64,000 bases of DNA from Bradyrhizobium arachidis (GTDB taxonomy: Bacteria > Pseudomonadota > Alphaproteobacteria > Rhizobiales > Xanthobacteraceae). The notes under the pieces are model-generated. The model was not told the origin of the DNA. It searched no databases and saw only the letters and a program-made list of their open reading frames with translations. The first letter of the stretch is position 1. Each line of letters begins with the position of its first letter. Shown piece by piece: positions 36,785-45,040 of the stretch. The stretch covers positions 4,278,001 through 4,342,000 of the forward strand of contig NZ_CP077970.1 in the NCBI RefSeq assembly GCF_024758505.1, in the 5' to 3' direction. Made by a program: the position numbers and the translations under genes.

Positions 36785-37696
36785 TCAGGCCTGTGTGGAG
36801 GCTCTTTCCCAAGTCGCGGCGCGGCTCGGCGGCAGGCGCAGGAAGAGGACGATGTTGCCGAGGCCAACAAGCGCCAATCCGGTGATCGACCAGAGCGACC
36901 AGTGATAGGCCTCGAAGGAGCTGGAGACGGCGAGCGCGACCGCAGGGTAGAGCACCGTCACATAAGCGGCGCGATCGGCGCCTAACCGCGCCAGCAGCGA
37001 GAGATAGGCGAGAAAGGCCGCAATCGTGCCGACAACCGCGAGATAGAGGAGGCTAAGGAGATAGCCTGGCGAGGGGGCGATCACGAAAGCTGCGCCTCGT
37101 GCCAGGCAGAAGAGCGCGAGAAAGACCGTGCCCCAACTCATGGCCCGGGCGACGGCGTTGGGAAGATCCGTCCCGTCCGCCGTGGCACGCAGAGAGGCGA
37201 AATTTCCAAGCGAGAAGACGAGCGCGGCGGCGAGCTGCAACGCGACTCCGAGCGCCGTGCCGGCATCGACCGCAACGCCCGCGAACGCCTCGCCGAAAAG
37301 GAGCATGATGCCGATCATGCCCAGCAAGGCGGCGCCGAGAACTTGCCGGCTCGGCCGTTGGCGTCGGAAAAGCCATTGGTTGAGCGGATTGAATATCGTC
37401 ACCGTCGTGACGATGACGGAGGCGACGCCGCTCGCAATGTGGCCGATCGCGGCATAGGTGAGGATGTAGTTGAGGCAGAACAGGCAGACGCCCATGGCCG
37501 CAAACCAGCCATGCTGCCGCGGGTCGACGCGCTGGAGTCGCCCCGTTGCCGCGAGGCCGGCCCAGATCAAGGCCGTTGCGAGAACGAAGCGCCAAAGGAT
37601 CGAGACCTCGGGGGCGACGACCCCGAGCTGCAGCTTGATCGCGAACCAGGTGAAGCCCCATGCAAGGACGACGGTGATGAAGAGCAGAGCGGTCAT
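36785..37696 (-). CDS. EamA/DMT-family transporter
   Basis: A 303-residue membrane protein with ten hydrophobic helices in two repeats of five. Each half has the EamA pattern (WGFTWFAIKLQLG at the start and LYPAVALAVSS in the second half). The family exports amino acids, purines or other metabolites. The ATG at 37696 is chosen; a GTG three codons upstream is possible. It is divergent from an AraC regulator gene, which is a likely controller. Confidence 0.9.
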   Translation of the reverse strand: MTALLFITVVLAWGFTWFAIKLQLGVVAPEVSILWRFVLATALIWAGLAATGRLQRVDPRQHGWFAAMGVCLFCLNYILTYAAIGHIASGVASVIVTTVTIFNPLNQWLFRRQRPSRQVLGAALLGMIGIMLLFGEAFAGVAVDAGTALGVALQLAAALVFSLGNFASLRATADGTDLPNAVARAMSWGTVFLALFCLARGAAFVIAPSPGYLLSLLYLAVVGTIAAFLAYLSLLARLGADRAAYVTVLYPAVALAVSSSFEAYHWSLWSITGLALVGLGNIVLFLRLPPSRAATWERASTQA

Positions 37697-37879
37697 GAAC
37701 AACACTTGTCCGTTGGACCGCGCGATCCCTAGTCCAGGCCCAACAAGCTTGTCTGTCGCAACGCTGCCTGTTCTTGTCAGGATCTTGCTCTAAAGCACGG
37801 CGTCCACGGCGCCCGACATTGTGGCGCGACGGCTCTTTTGCTCTAATCGGCCGCGTCTTCAACCGCCGTGCGACGAGCG

Positions 37880-38767
37880 ATGTCCGGTCTCCAGGGATTC
37901 ACCATCTTCGACTGCCTGAATGGCGCCCATGTGCCATTGCGGAGCGCTGTGGCACTCGGCGGTGGTCTCGCGGTGGCCCTATGGGAGCGGAACGAGACCG
38001 CCTTCACGCGCTACGCCGCGCCCAACCACCACACGCTCAGCCTCTATCTTAGTGGCGGCGAAGCGATCTGCCGTCGTCGCGACGGGGAACGCATCGGCAG
38101 CGCCGGCGCCGGCAGTCTCTGCACCATGCCGCGCGGCGTCACCAGCGATTGGGATGTCAGCGGTCCTGTCGCCATGTTCCACCTCTATGTCGCGCGCGCG
38201 GCCTTCGAGCGTGCCGCCGTGGAGGCGCTTCACGTCGATCCTGCCGCCATCGACCTGCGCGATGAGACGTATTTCCGCGATGCCCACATCGAGACGCTGA
38301 TCCGCGAGGCAATGCTGCCTCTTGTCTGGGATGAGCCGGCAGAGCGGGTAGCGCTTGGCCACGCTGCGCAGACGCTGCTCGCCTATGTGGTCGCGCGCCA
38401 CACCACGCGTGGTCCGGCAGCACTGCGGACACGCGGCGGTATCCCGCCGGCGCGACTGCGACGCATCACCGACTTTGTCGAAACCCATCTCGACAGGCCG
38501 CTCGGGATCGAGGATCTCGCCGGCGTGGCCGAGCTCAGCCCGTATTATTTCGCACGGATGTTCAAGCGTGCGACGGGTGAAACCCCGCATGGCTTCGTCT
38601 TGCGCCGCCGCATCGAACGCGCGAAGCGGCTGATGGCGACGGCCGAAATTCCGCTTGCCGAGGTCGCGCTCGCCTGCGGGTTCAGCAGCCAGAGTCACTT
38701 CACGCAGCGCTTTCGCGCCTTGAGTGGCATGACGCCGCGCCAATACACGCGCTCGCTGCGCGGTTGA
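37880..38767 (+). CDS. AraC-family transcriptional regulator
   Basis: A 295-residue protein with a C-terminal AraC double helix-turn-helix: HLDRPLGIEDLAGVAELS, then YYFARMFKRATGETPHGF, and the second helix pair LAEVALACGFSSQSHFTQ with RFRALSGMTPRQY. The N-terminal part is cupin-like (ligand sensing). It is divergent from the EamA transporter gene, which suggests local control. A GTG at 37868 is an alternative start. Confidence 0.92.
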   Translation: MSGLQGFTIFDCLNGAHVPLRSAVALGGGLAVALWERNETAFTRYAAPNHHTLSLYLSGGEAICRRRDGERIGSAGAGSLCTMPRGVTSDWDVSGPVAMFHLYVARAAFERAAVEALHVDPAAIDLRDETYFRDAHIETLIREAMLPLVWDEPAERVALGHAAQTLLAYVVARHTTRGPAALRTRGGIPPARLRRITDFVETHLDRPLGIEDLAGVAELSPYYFARMFKRATGETPHGFVLRRRIERAKRLMATAEIPLAEVALACGFSSQSHFTQRFRALSGMTPRQYTRSLRG

Positions 38768-38785
38768 GAGCGCAGGCGCTATTTC

Positions 38786-38947
38786 TCACCAGCGCGCGGT
38801 CGCCTTGCCGAAGACGTAGAGCGCGATCAGCCCCACTGTCACTGCGGTCGAGTAGATCAGGACGTTGCGATCCCAATCGATCCGCTTGCGCCCGGCCTTG
38901 CTGAAGGTGAGGGCCGTGAACAGGGCCTTCATGGCAAATCGGCGCAT
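38786..38947 (-). CDS. Small single-helix membrane protein
   Basis: A 53-residue protein MRRFAMKALFTALTFSKAGR with a membrane helix at about 29-47 (LIYSTAVTVGLIALYVFG). GAGG lies six bases before the ATG at 38947, which fixes this start over longer in-frame options. Function is unknown. Confidence 0.65.
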   Translation of the reverse strand: MRRFAMKALFTALTFSKAGRKRIDWDRNVLIYSTAVTVGLIALYVFGKATARW

Positions 38948-39151
38948 TGGCATCCTCGAAAGCCGGAGGATGCCATCGTTGGGCCAAACGGGCTTGATGC
39001 ACGTCAACGGCGTGGAAAGCGCCGCGACCGCGGCGTAATGCATTGCCGGCGGGATATGGGTCTGACCTGACGGGTCCGGGAAATTTTGGGTTGACCGATC
39101 CATTCCTCTTCAGTTATACCAAATCCATAACCTAATGGTTATGGATTTGGG

Positions 39152-39475
39152 ATGCCGAATGCTCACGACTTGATTTTCAGGACGCTGGCCGATCCAACGC
39201 GGCGGGCGATCTTCGAACGTCTCTGCCGCGACGGCGAGCAGACGGTCGGAGCGCTGACGGCGCGCGCCGGGATCTCGCAGCCGGCCGTCTCGAAACATCT
39301 CGGGGTCTTGAAACAGGCGGGCCTCGTGCGCGACCGCCATGAGGGCCGCCAGACCCATTACAGCGCACAACTCGGGGCGCTCGGGCCGCTGATCGACTGG
39401 ACCCGCCAGATGGCCGGGTTCTGGGAGCGCCGGTTCGACGATCTCGAAGATCTGCTGAAGAGGATGGACCAATGA
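39152..39475 (+). CDS. ArsR-family regulator of an SRPBCC gene
   Basis: A 107-residue winged-helix protein: LADPTRRAIFERLCRDGEQ, then TVGALTARAGISQPAVSKHL (recognition helix) and the wing HEGRQTHYSAQ. No ArsR metal-binding Cys pair is visible, as is usual for the branch paired with SRPBCC proteins. Its stop codon overlaps the ATG of the next gene (ATGA at 39472-39475). It probably autoregulates the five-gene cassette to 41047. Confidence 0.92.
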   Translation: MPNAHDLIFRTLADPTRRAIFERLCRDGEQTVGALTARAGISQPAVSKHLGVLKQAGLVRDRHEGRQTHYSAQLGALGPLIDWTRQMAGFWERRFDDLEDLLKRMDQ

Positions 39476-39903
39476 ACAATACCGCGACCGAAACGCGCTC
39501 CGTCGTCGTCGAGCGTGAGATCCCGCATCCGCCGGAAAAGCTCTGGCGCGCGCTGACGCAGCCGCATCTGATCGAGGAGTGGCTGATGAAGAACGATTTC
39601 AAGCCGCAAGTCGGCCACCGCTTCAACCTGCGCGGCGAGTGGGGCGGTGTGCTGGATTGCGAGGTGCTGACCATCGAGCCGCAGAAGACGCTGTCCTACA
39701 CCTGGAATTTTGCGCACGAGGATGCCGCCTTCGATCTGCGCAGCGTCGTCACATTCACGCTGACACCGACGGGCAGGGGAACGCATCTGCGCATGGAGCA
39801 GGTCGGATTCCGTCCGGATCAGAAGCAGGCTTTTGGCGGCGCGCACGCTGGCTGGAAGCAGTTCTTCGACAAGCTCGACCAGGTATTGGCGCAGGCAGAA
39901 TGA
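39472..39903 (+). CDS. SRPBCC (AHSA1-type) domain protein
   Basis: A 143-residue protein with the Bet v1/AHSA1 fold: VVVEREIPHPPEKLWRALT, then HLIEEWLMKNDFKPQVGHRF, the LSYTWNFAHE strands and a terminal GWKQFFDKLDQVL helix. Such proteins bind hydrophobic ligands or act as small chaperone-like domains. Translation is coupled to the ArsR gene through the ATGA overlap. This ArsR-SRPBCC pair is a recurrent arrangement in rhizobia. Confidence 0.92.
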   Translation: MNNTATETRSVVVEREIPHPPEKLWRALTQPHLIEEWLMKNDFKPQVGHRFNLRGEWGGVLDCEVLTIEPQKTLSYTWNFAHEDAAFDLRSVVTFTLTPTGRGTHLRMEQVGFRPDQKQAFGGAHAGWKQFFDKLDQVLAQAE

Positions 39904-39946
39904 CACCGGTCGCATCGTTGATGGTTTCGTCTCAAGGGAGGGGTTC

Positions 39947-40147
39947 TTGAACAAGTGGATACGTCAGATTCACCGCTGGCTGTCGATTGCCTTCACATTG
40001 GCCGTCATCGGCAATGTCATCGCCATGGTCAGGCAGGAGCAGGCCGTCTGGGTCGGCCTGCTCGCGCTGTTCCCGCTGATCCTGCTGCTGCTGAGCGGCC
40101 TCTACCTCTTTGCGCTGCCCTATGCTGTCAGATGGCGGAACAGCTGA
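39947..40147 (+). CDS. Small two-helix membrane protein with a TTG start
   Basis: A 66-residue protein with membrane helices at about 12-27 and 36-56 (LAVIGNVIAMV and LALFPLILLLLSGLYLF). AAGGGAGGGG lies four bases before the TTG at 39947, so this TTG is the start. The first residues are MNKWIRQIHRWLS. It lies inside the ArsR/SRPBCC/DUF1801 cassette and ends four bases before the next gene, which supports an operon. Confidence 0.75.
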   Translation: MNKWIRQIHRWLSIAFTLAVIGNVIAMVRQEQAVWVGLLALFPLILLLLSGLYLFALPYAVRWRNS

Positions 40148-40151
40148 AGAT

Positions 40152-40592
40152 ATGGCCGGCAACACACCGAAAAAGTCCGCGAGGGCTGCGAAACCGGCTC
40201 TCCTCGCAGGCGGCAACCCCCAGATCGCGAAAGCCGAAGGCGATGCCCCGGTGCAGGCCTATATCGCAGCCATGCCCGGCTGGAAGCGCGAAATTGGTCG
40301 CCGGCTCGACGCAGTCATCGTGCGCACCGTCCCCGGCGTGCGCAAGGCCGTGAAATGGAATTCGCCCTTCTATGGCATCGCTGACGAGGGCTGGTTCCTC
40401 AGCTTTCATTGCTTCACGAAGTACGTCAAAGTGGCTTTCTTCCGCGGCACGTCGCTGCGTCCTGTTCCGCCCGGCGAGTCCAGGAGCAAGGACACGCGCT
40501 ATCTCGACATCCATGAGGATGACCAGCTCGACGAAGCTCAGCTCGTTGCCTGGGTGACGCAAGCCAGCCGATTGCCCGGCGAACGAATGTGA
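40152..40592 (+). CDS. DUF1801-domain protein, first copy
   Basis: A 146-residue protein starting MAGNTPKKSARAAK with a basic leader. The YdhG-like DUF1801 fold follows: YIAAMPGWKREIGRRLDAV, then VRKAVKWNSPFYGI, WFLSFHCFTKYVKVAFF and DIHEDDQLDEAQLVAWV. The family's function is not established. It is followed by a second DUF1801 gene that overlaps its stop codon. Longer starts add residues without a ribosome site. Confidence 0.85.
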   Translation: MAGNTPKKSARAAKPALLAGGNPQIAKAEGDAPVQAYIAAMPGWKREIGRRLDAVIVRTVPGVRKAVKWNSPFYGIADEGWFLSFHCFTKYVKVAFFRGTSLRPVPPGESRSKDTRYLDIHEDDQLDEAQLVAWVTQASRLPGERM

Positions 40593-41047
40593 GTGCAACG
40601 AAAATGAAAAAAGCGATGGCAAGCGTGAAGAAGAGCCCTGCGAAGGACGCAAAGGGGGGAGCCTCTCCTTCCGAGCATATCGATGCGCGGATCAAGGAGC
40701 TCGGCGACTGGCGCGGCGAGACGCTGGCGCGCATCCGCGGGATCATCAAGCAGGCCGATCCTGATGTCGTCGAGGAGTGGAAGTGGCGCGGCGTCCCGGT
40801 GTGGGAGCATGACGGCATCATCTGCACCGGCGAGACCTACAAGGCCGTGGTGAAGATGACCTTTGCCAAGGGTGCTTCGCTGGATGACCCGGCTGGCCTT
40901 TTCAACTCCAGCCTCGAAGGCAACACGCGGCGTGCCATCGACATCCACGAGAGCGACAAGATCAACGAAAAGGCGCTGAAGGCACTCATCAAGGGCGCCG
41001 TGGCGCTGAATACCGCGAAGCGATCGGCCAAGAAAAAGAAGAGCTAA
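40589..41047 (+). CDS. DUF1801-domain protein, second copy
   Basis: A 152-residue protein starting at a GTG (40589) whose GTGA overlaps the stop of the previous gene; an ATG at 40604 is also possible. The leader and the tail are rich in Lys. The core is a DUF1801 domain: RIKELGDWRGETLARIRGII, then VEEWKWRGVPVWEHDGIICT, and DIHESDKINEKALKALI. The two copies probably arose by duplication. It is convergent with the AraC gene, the two stop codons overlapping by four bases. Confidence 0.85.
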   Translation: MSATKMKKAMASVKKSPAKDAKGGASPSEHIDARIKELGDWRGETLARIRGIIKQADPDVVEEWKWRGVPVWEHDGIICTGETYKAVVKMTFAKGASLDDPAGLFNSSLEGNTRRAIDIHESDKINEKALKALIKGAVALNTAKRSAKKKKS

Positions 41048-42000
41048 TGCGGCAACTGACTCTGCCGGAAATCGCGCGGCGATAGGCCAAAATGCTCGCG
41101 GAAGACACGGCCGAAATGCGAGAGGTCGTTAAAACCCCAGGCAAAGGCGATCTCGCCGACATGCCGGTGCGCGAGCACGGGTGAGGCGAGGTCGCGCTTG
41201 CATTGGGCGAGGCGCTCGGCGAGCACGTAGCGTTGAAACGACATGTGCTCGTCGGCGAGAAGATCGTTGACATAGCGCGGCGAGATGCCGAGCGCGGCCG
41301 CGGTGTCCGACAGCGAGAGCTCCGGATTGGAAAGGCGCGCGCGGATATGCGCCTTCAGCCGATAGAGCAGGGCGGAGCGATGGGTCGATGACGGCAGCGA
41401 CGTCTTGCCGAGACGTTCGCTCAGCGCCATCGCAATGAGGTCGACCGCCTGCTCGGACAGCGCGACGGCGTGGCTCGCCTCGATCTGATCAGCGCTCTGG
41501 CACACACGGTAGACGAAATCATAGGCGAGCCTCTGCAGCGGCGAGTCCGGGCCGAACGTGATCGCGGTCATGGCTTCGGTGCCGCCGAGCCGTCGCTGCA
41601 GCATGTCGCGCGGCACCTTGAAGATGGTCTGGGTGAAGGCGTCGTCGAACTTCAGCTCGTACGGGCGCGTGGTGTCGTAGAGCGCGAATTCGCCGGGATG
41701 GATCACGGTCTCGCGGCCGTCCTGCACGACGCCGCCGATGCCGCGATTGCCGAGCGCGACGAGCACATAGTCCTGATCGGAGCGCGCGATCCGCGACGGC
41801 GTGCGGTAGACATGCTGGCGGTCGGAGCAGACATCCGAACACACCGCGCGGCCGAGCGAAGCCTGAGTCACCGTGCCATGAAAGGCGCTGCCGAGGTCGG
41901 ACTTGCAGTCGAGCCCGACGAACACGTCGCAGACGATGTCCTGCCAGAGCGACAGGCGGCGGTAGCCGGGGCTGCCGTCTGTGGTGAACTGGACTGACAT
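41044..42000 (-). CDS. AraC-family regulator next to the nitrilase-aldoxime dehydratase genes
   Basis: A 318-residue protein with an N-terminal AraC-binding-like domain (PF14525 type, with GTVTQASLGRAVCSDVCSDR and a VALGNRGIGGVVQDGRETV strand). The C-terminal AraC helix-turn-helix comprises SLSDTAAALGISPRYVNDLL and a second half VGEIAFAWGFNDLSHFGRV. It starts at 42000 and is divergent from the nitrilase gene at 42189. Regulators of this type control aldoxime dehydratase and nitrile genes in other bacteria, so it is the likely local activator. Confidence 0.92.
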   Translation of the reverse strand: MSVQFTTDGSPGYRRLSLWQDIVCDVFVGLDCKSDLGSAFHGTVTQASLGRAVCSDVCSDRQHVYRTPSRIARSDQDYVLVALGNRGIGGVVQDGRETVIHPGEFALYDTTRPYELKFDDAFTQTIFKVPRDMLQRRLGGTEAMTAITFGPDSPLQRLAYDFVYRVCQSADQIEASHAVALSEQAVDLIAMALSERLGKTSLPSSTHRSALLYRLKAHIRARLSNPELSLSDTAAALGISPRYVNDLLADEHMSFQRYVLAERLAQCKRDLASPVLAHRHVGEIAFAWGFNDLSHFGRVFREHFGLSPRDFRQSQLPH

Positions 42001-42035
42001 GCGTGAGCCTCCCTGTCACATCCCGTGCATTGTGC

Positions 42036-42050
42036 TGGCACTCAACCTGC
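42036..42050 (+). promoter_or_regulatory. Candidate sigma-54 (-24/-12) promoter for nitrilase and aldoxime dehydratase
   Basis: TGGCACTCAACCTGC fits TGGCAC-N5-TTGC except for C in place of the first T. It lies 139 bases upstream of the nitrilase start and points at it. It differs by one base from the candidate at 57366-57380. Confidence 0.5.
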
Positions 42051-42188
42051 CGGGCAGCGAGGCAATTTCCGTACCGCCTCGCCGATCGCTCCCAGTCGAC
42101 TTTTTGTTCCGCAGCGGTCGAGCGCCGATCGCCGCTGTCTGGCCCAATAGACTGCATCGGACGTGGTCAGAATTCAATGGAGGCGGGA

Positions 42189-43205
42189 ATGGGCATCGAA
42201 CATCCGAAATACAAGGTCGCGGTGGTGCAGGCGGCACCCGCCTGGCTCGATCTCGACGCGTCGGTCGACAAGTCGATCGCACTGATCGAGGAGGCCGCCC
42301 AAAAGGGCGCCAGGCTGATCGCATTCCCCGAGGCGTTCATCCCCGGCTATCCCTGGCACATCTGGATGGATTCGCCGGCCTGGGCGATCGGCCGCGGTTT
42401 TGTGCAGCGCTACTTTGACAACTCGCTCTCTTACGACAGCCCGCAGGCCGAAAAACTGCGTGCTGCGGTTCGCAAGGCAAAACTCACCGCCGTGATCGGA
42501 TTGTCGGAGCGGGACGGCGGCAGTCTTTATCTGGCGCAATGGCTGATCGGGCCCGATGGCGAGACCATCGCAAAGCGCCGCAAGCTGCGGCCGACCCACG
42601 CCGAGCGCACCGTCTATGGCGAAGGCGACGGCAGCGACCTCGCGGTCCACAACCGCCAGGACATTGGCCGGCTCGGCGCACTCTGCTGCTGGGAGCATCT
42701 GCAGCCATTGTCAAAGTACGCGATGTACGCGCAGAACGAGCAGGTGCATGTCGCGGCCTGGCCGAGCTTTTCGCTCTACGATCCCTTTGCGGTGGCGCTG
42801 GGCGCCGAGGTGAACAACGCAGCCTCGCGCGTCTATGCGGTGGAGGGCTCCTGCTTCGTGCTGGCGCCATGCGCGACGGTCTCGCAGGCCATGATCGACG
42901 AACTCTGCGATCGGCCGGACAAGCACGCGCTGTTGCATGTCGGTGGCGGCTTTGCCGCGATCTACGGTCCCGACGGCAGCCAGATCGGCGAAAAACTGGC
43001 GCCCGACCAGGAAGGCTTGTTGATCGCGGAGATCGATCTCGGCGCCATCGGCGTGGCCAAGAACGCGGCGGATCCGGCCGGGCACTACTCGCGGCCCGAC
43101 GTGACGCGGCTCCTGCTCAACAAGAAGCCGTACAAGCGCGTCGAGCAGTTTTCGCCGCCGACTGAGGCGGTCGAGCCGACGGACATTGCAGCGGCGGCAA
43201 GCTGA
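42189..43205 (+). CDS. Nitrilase
   Basis: A 338-residue carbon-nitrogen hydrolase. The catalytic triad is visible: Glu48 (FPEAFIPGYP), Lys132 (KRRKLRPTHAER) and Cys167 (LCCWEHLQP). The FPEAFIPGYP and CWEH context identifies a true nitrilase that converts nitriles to carboxylic acids and ammonia without a free amide. The start at 42189 has GGAGGCGGG directly upstream; a start at 42177 is possible. It lies 13 bases before the aldoxime dehydratase gene and the two are surely one operon. Confidence 0.95.
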   Translation: MGIEHPKYKVAVVQAAPAWLDLDASVDKSIALIEEAAQKGARLIAFPEAFIPGYPWHIWMDSPAWAIGRGFVQRYFDNSLSYDSPQAEKLRAAVRKAKLTAVIGLSERDGGSLYLAQWLIGPDGETIAKRRKLRPTHAERTVYGEGDGSDLAVHNRQDIGRLGALCCWEHLQPLSKYAMYAQNEQVHVAAWPSFSLYDPFAVALGAEVNNAASRVYAVEGSCFVLAPCATVSQAMIDELCDRPDKHALLHVGGGFAAIYGPDGSQIGEKLAPDQEGLLIAEIDLGAIGVAKNAADPAGHYSRPDVTRLLLNKKPYKRVEQFSPPTEAVEPTDIAAAAS

Positions 43206-43218
43206 GGAGGGACTCGTC

Positions 43219-44259
43219 ATGGAATCCGCCATCCCTCCGCATCTGGAGACAAAGCGCTCGCGCCACAAGCGCGTGCCGGATGACTACCAGCCGCCATATC
43301 CGTCCTTTGTCGCGCGCTACAAGCCCGCCGTCAGCCGCGTGGTGATGGCCTATTTCGGCGTGCAGTATCGCGGCGCAACGCCGGCTGCGGCCACCGACGC
43401 GCTGGCGCGGATCGCAAAGCGTTTTGCGGCGGCCGACGGTCCCGCGCATTGGGACCGCGCCCATTACGTGGACCATGCAGGCTTCGCGAACGTCGTCTCC
43501 GTCGCCTATTGGGACGACGTCGCGCGCTTCGATGCTTGGTTCGCTCCGGCCCGCGATGACTGGACCGGCAAGGCGGACGAGGGCATCGGCACCTTTATCG
43601 AGGTGCTGCGTCCCTCGGTCGAGCGCCACGAGACACTGTTCTCCTCGCTCGGCCGGCCCGAAGGCGTCGCCGTCATCGCCGACGGCATGAGCGGCGATGT
43701 GCAGGAGCACGCCTATTGGGGCGGCATGCGCGACCGCATTCCGCTGTCGCAGACGAGCGAGATGGCACCTGGCGGCAAGGCAGAGCTGGTGCGCGACGGG
43801 GCTCGGCTACGGGTGAAAGCGAATGACAATCTCTGCCTGATCCGTTCGGGCCAGGACTGGAGCGATACCGAGGCTTCCGAACGAGAGCTCTATCTCGGGG
43901 ACGTCGAGCCGGTGCTGCGCGAGGGCATGGATTTCCTGCGCGACGACGGCGTCGCCATCGGCTGCTACGCCAATCGCTATATGCGCGTGCTCGGAGCGGA
44001 TGGAACGCCGACCGAAAAATCCTACGGCCAGAGCTGGTGGAAGAGCCTTGCCGCGCTTGAGCGCTGGGCGGAGTCGCATCCGACCCATGTAAAGATCTTT
44101 GGCGCGGCGATGAAATATCTCTCGACGCTCGGGCCGTCAGCAAAGCTGCGGCTCTATCATGAGGTCACGGTGGCCGCGGCAGATGAGCAGTTTTTCGAAT
44201 ATCTCAACTGCCATCCCAAGACGGGGATGCTGACGGCGGTCGAGACCGTCAGCGCCTAG
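43219..44259 (+). CDS. oxd: Aldoxime dehydratase (haem-containing)
   Basis: A 346-residue protein, close to the family's usual 350-353. Characteristic segments are MAYFGVQYRG, HYVDHAGFANVVSVAYWDD, EHAYWGGMRDRIPLSQ, SWWKSLAALERWAESHPTH and LYHEVTVAAADEQFFEYLN. Family members carry haem b with an axial His and a catalytic His; HPTH (287-290) and YHE (His314) are where these are expected. The enzyme removes water from aldoximes to give nitriles, the substrate of the upstream nitrilase. The start at 43219 has GAGGAGGG upstream. The pair converts aldoximes to acids and ammonia. Confidence 0.94.
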   Translation: MESAIPPHLETKRSRHKRVPDDYQPPYPSFVARYKPAVSRVVMAYFGVQYRGATPAAATDALARIAKRFAAADGPAHWDRAHYVDHAGFANVVSVAYWDDVARFDAWFAPARDDWTGKADEGIGTFIEVLRPSVERHETLFSSLGRPEGVAVIADGMSGDVQEHAYWGGMRDRIPLSQTSEMAPGGKAELVRDGARLRVKANDNLCLIRSGQDWSDTEASERELYLGDVEPVLREGMDFLRDDGVAIGCYANRYMRVLGADGTPTEKSYGQSWWKSLAALERWAESHPTHVKIFGAAMKYLSTLGPSAKLRLYHEVTVAAADEQFFEYLNCHPKTGMLTAVETVSA

Positions 44260-44307
44260 AGCATGATCCGGAAAAGTGTGCAGCGGCTTTCCGGATAGAT
44301 CATGCTC
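44259..44307. repeat. Short palindromic repeat, family 6 (GAGCATGATCCGG type)
   Basis: GAGCATGATCCGG pairs with CCGGATAGATCATGCTC over a short loop. This hairpin family is frequent in Bradyrhizobium and Rhodopseudomonas intergenic DNA. It lies at the aldoxime dehydratase stop codon and may stop transcription. Confidence 0.7.
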
Positions 44308-44318
44308 AAGTAAAGACC

Positions 44319-44966
44319 TTACGCCGCGAGCGTGGCGTAGCGGTCGAGCAGTTCAGGATGTGCGGCGCAGATGTGATGCGCGCCGGCATCCCGCAGCTCG
44401 TCTTCGCTGCCATAGCCGTAGAGCACGCCGATTGCGGTCATGCCGTTCTTGCGCGCGCCGACGACGTCGTGGCTGCGGTCTCCGATCATGACCGCAGAGC
44501 GCGGGTCCACCTTCGCCTCATCGAGCGCGTAAGCCAGGAGGTCGCCCTTGTCGACGCGGGTGCCGTCGAGCTCGGAACCGAACACGCGCTCGAAATAGCG
44601 GCGCAGGCCAAAGTGGTCGATGATGCGCTCGGCAAAAACCCTGGGCTTGCTGGTCGCGACGAACATGCGCGGACTCGTCGCCGCCAGCGCCGACAAGGTC
44701 CCCTCAATCCCGCCATAAGCCTCGTTCTCGAACAGGCCGACATCGGCGAACCGCTCGCGGTAGAGCAGCAGCGCGCGGTCGGCGAGCTCGTCGGTTCCCG
44801 TCAGCTTCTTCAGGCTGGCATGCAGGGGCGGGCCGATGCACCAGGTCAGCTCGTCCTCGGTCGGGACGGCCTGGCCGAGCGTCTTGAGGGCATACTGGAT
44901 CGAGCGGGTGATCCCGGGCTTTGGATCGGTTAGCGTGCCGTCGAGATCAAAATAGATTGTATGCAT
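44319..44966 (-). CDS. HAD-family hydrolase (phosphoglycolate phosphatase-like)
   Basis: A 215-residue protein starting MHTIYFDLDGTLTDPKPGI. Motif I DLDGT gives the nucleophile Asp7 and acid/base Asp9. A conserved Ser/Thr (MFVATSKP) is motif II, Lys in VDKGDLL motif III and MIGDRSHDVVGARKNG motif IV. A helical cap lies between I and II. The substrate is not known. The ATG at 44966 begins directly at the fold, and a longer leader is unlikely. It is convergent with the aldoxime operon. Confidence 0.92.
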   Translation of the reverse strand: MHTIYFDLDGTLTDPKPGITRSIQYALKTLGQAVPTEDELTWCIGPPLHASLKKLTGTDELADRALLLYRERFADVGLFENEAYGGIEGTLSALAATSPRMFVATSKPRVFAERIIDHFGLRRYFERVFGSELDGTRVDKGDLLAYALDEAKVDPRSAVMIGDRSHDVVGARKNGMTAIGVLYGYGSEDELRDAGAHHICAAHPELLDRYATLAA

Positions 44967-45040
44967 CCGGGCCCGCTCGCGTTGATTATCCCGGTCGTTG
45001 CTAGTTGCCTTGCTGCCCGGTTTCAAGGCCGATTTACGTG

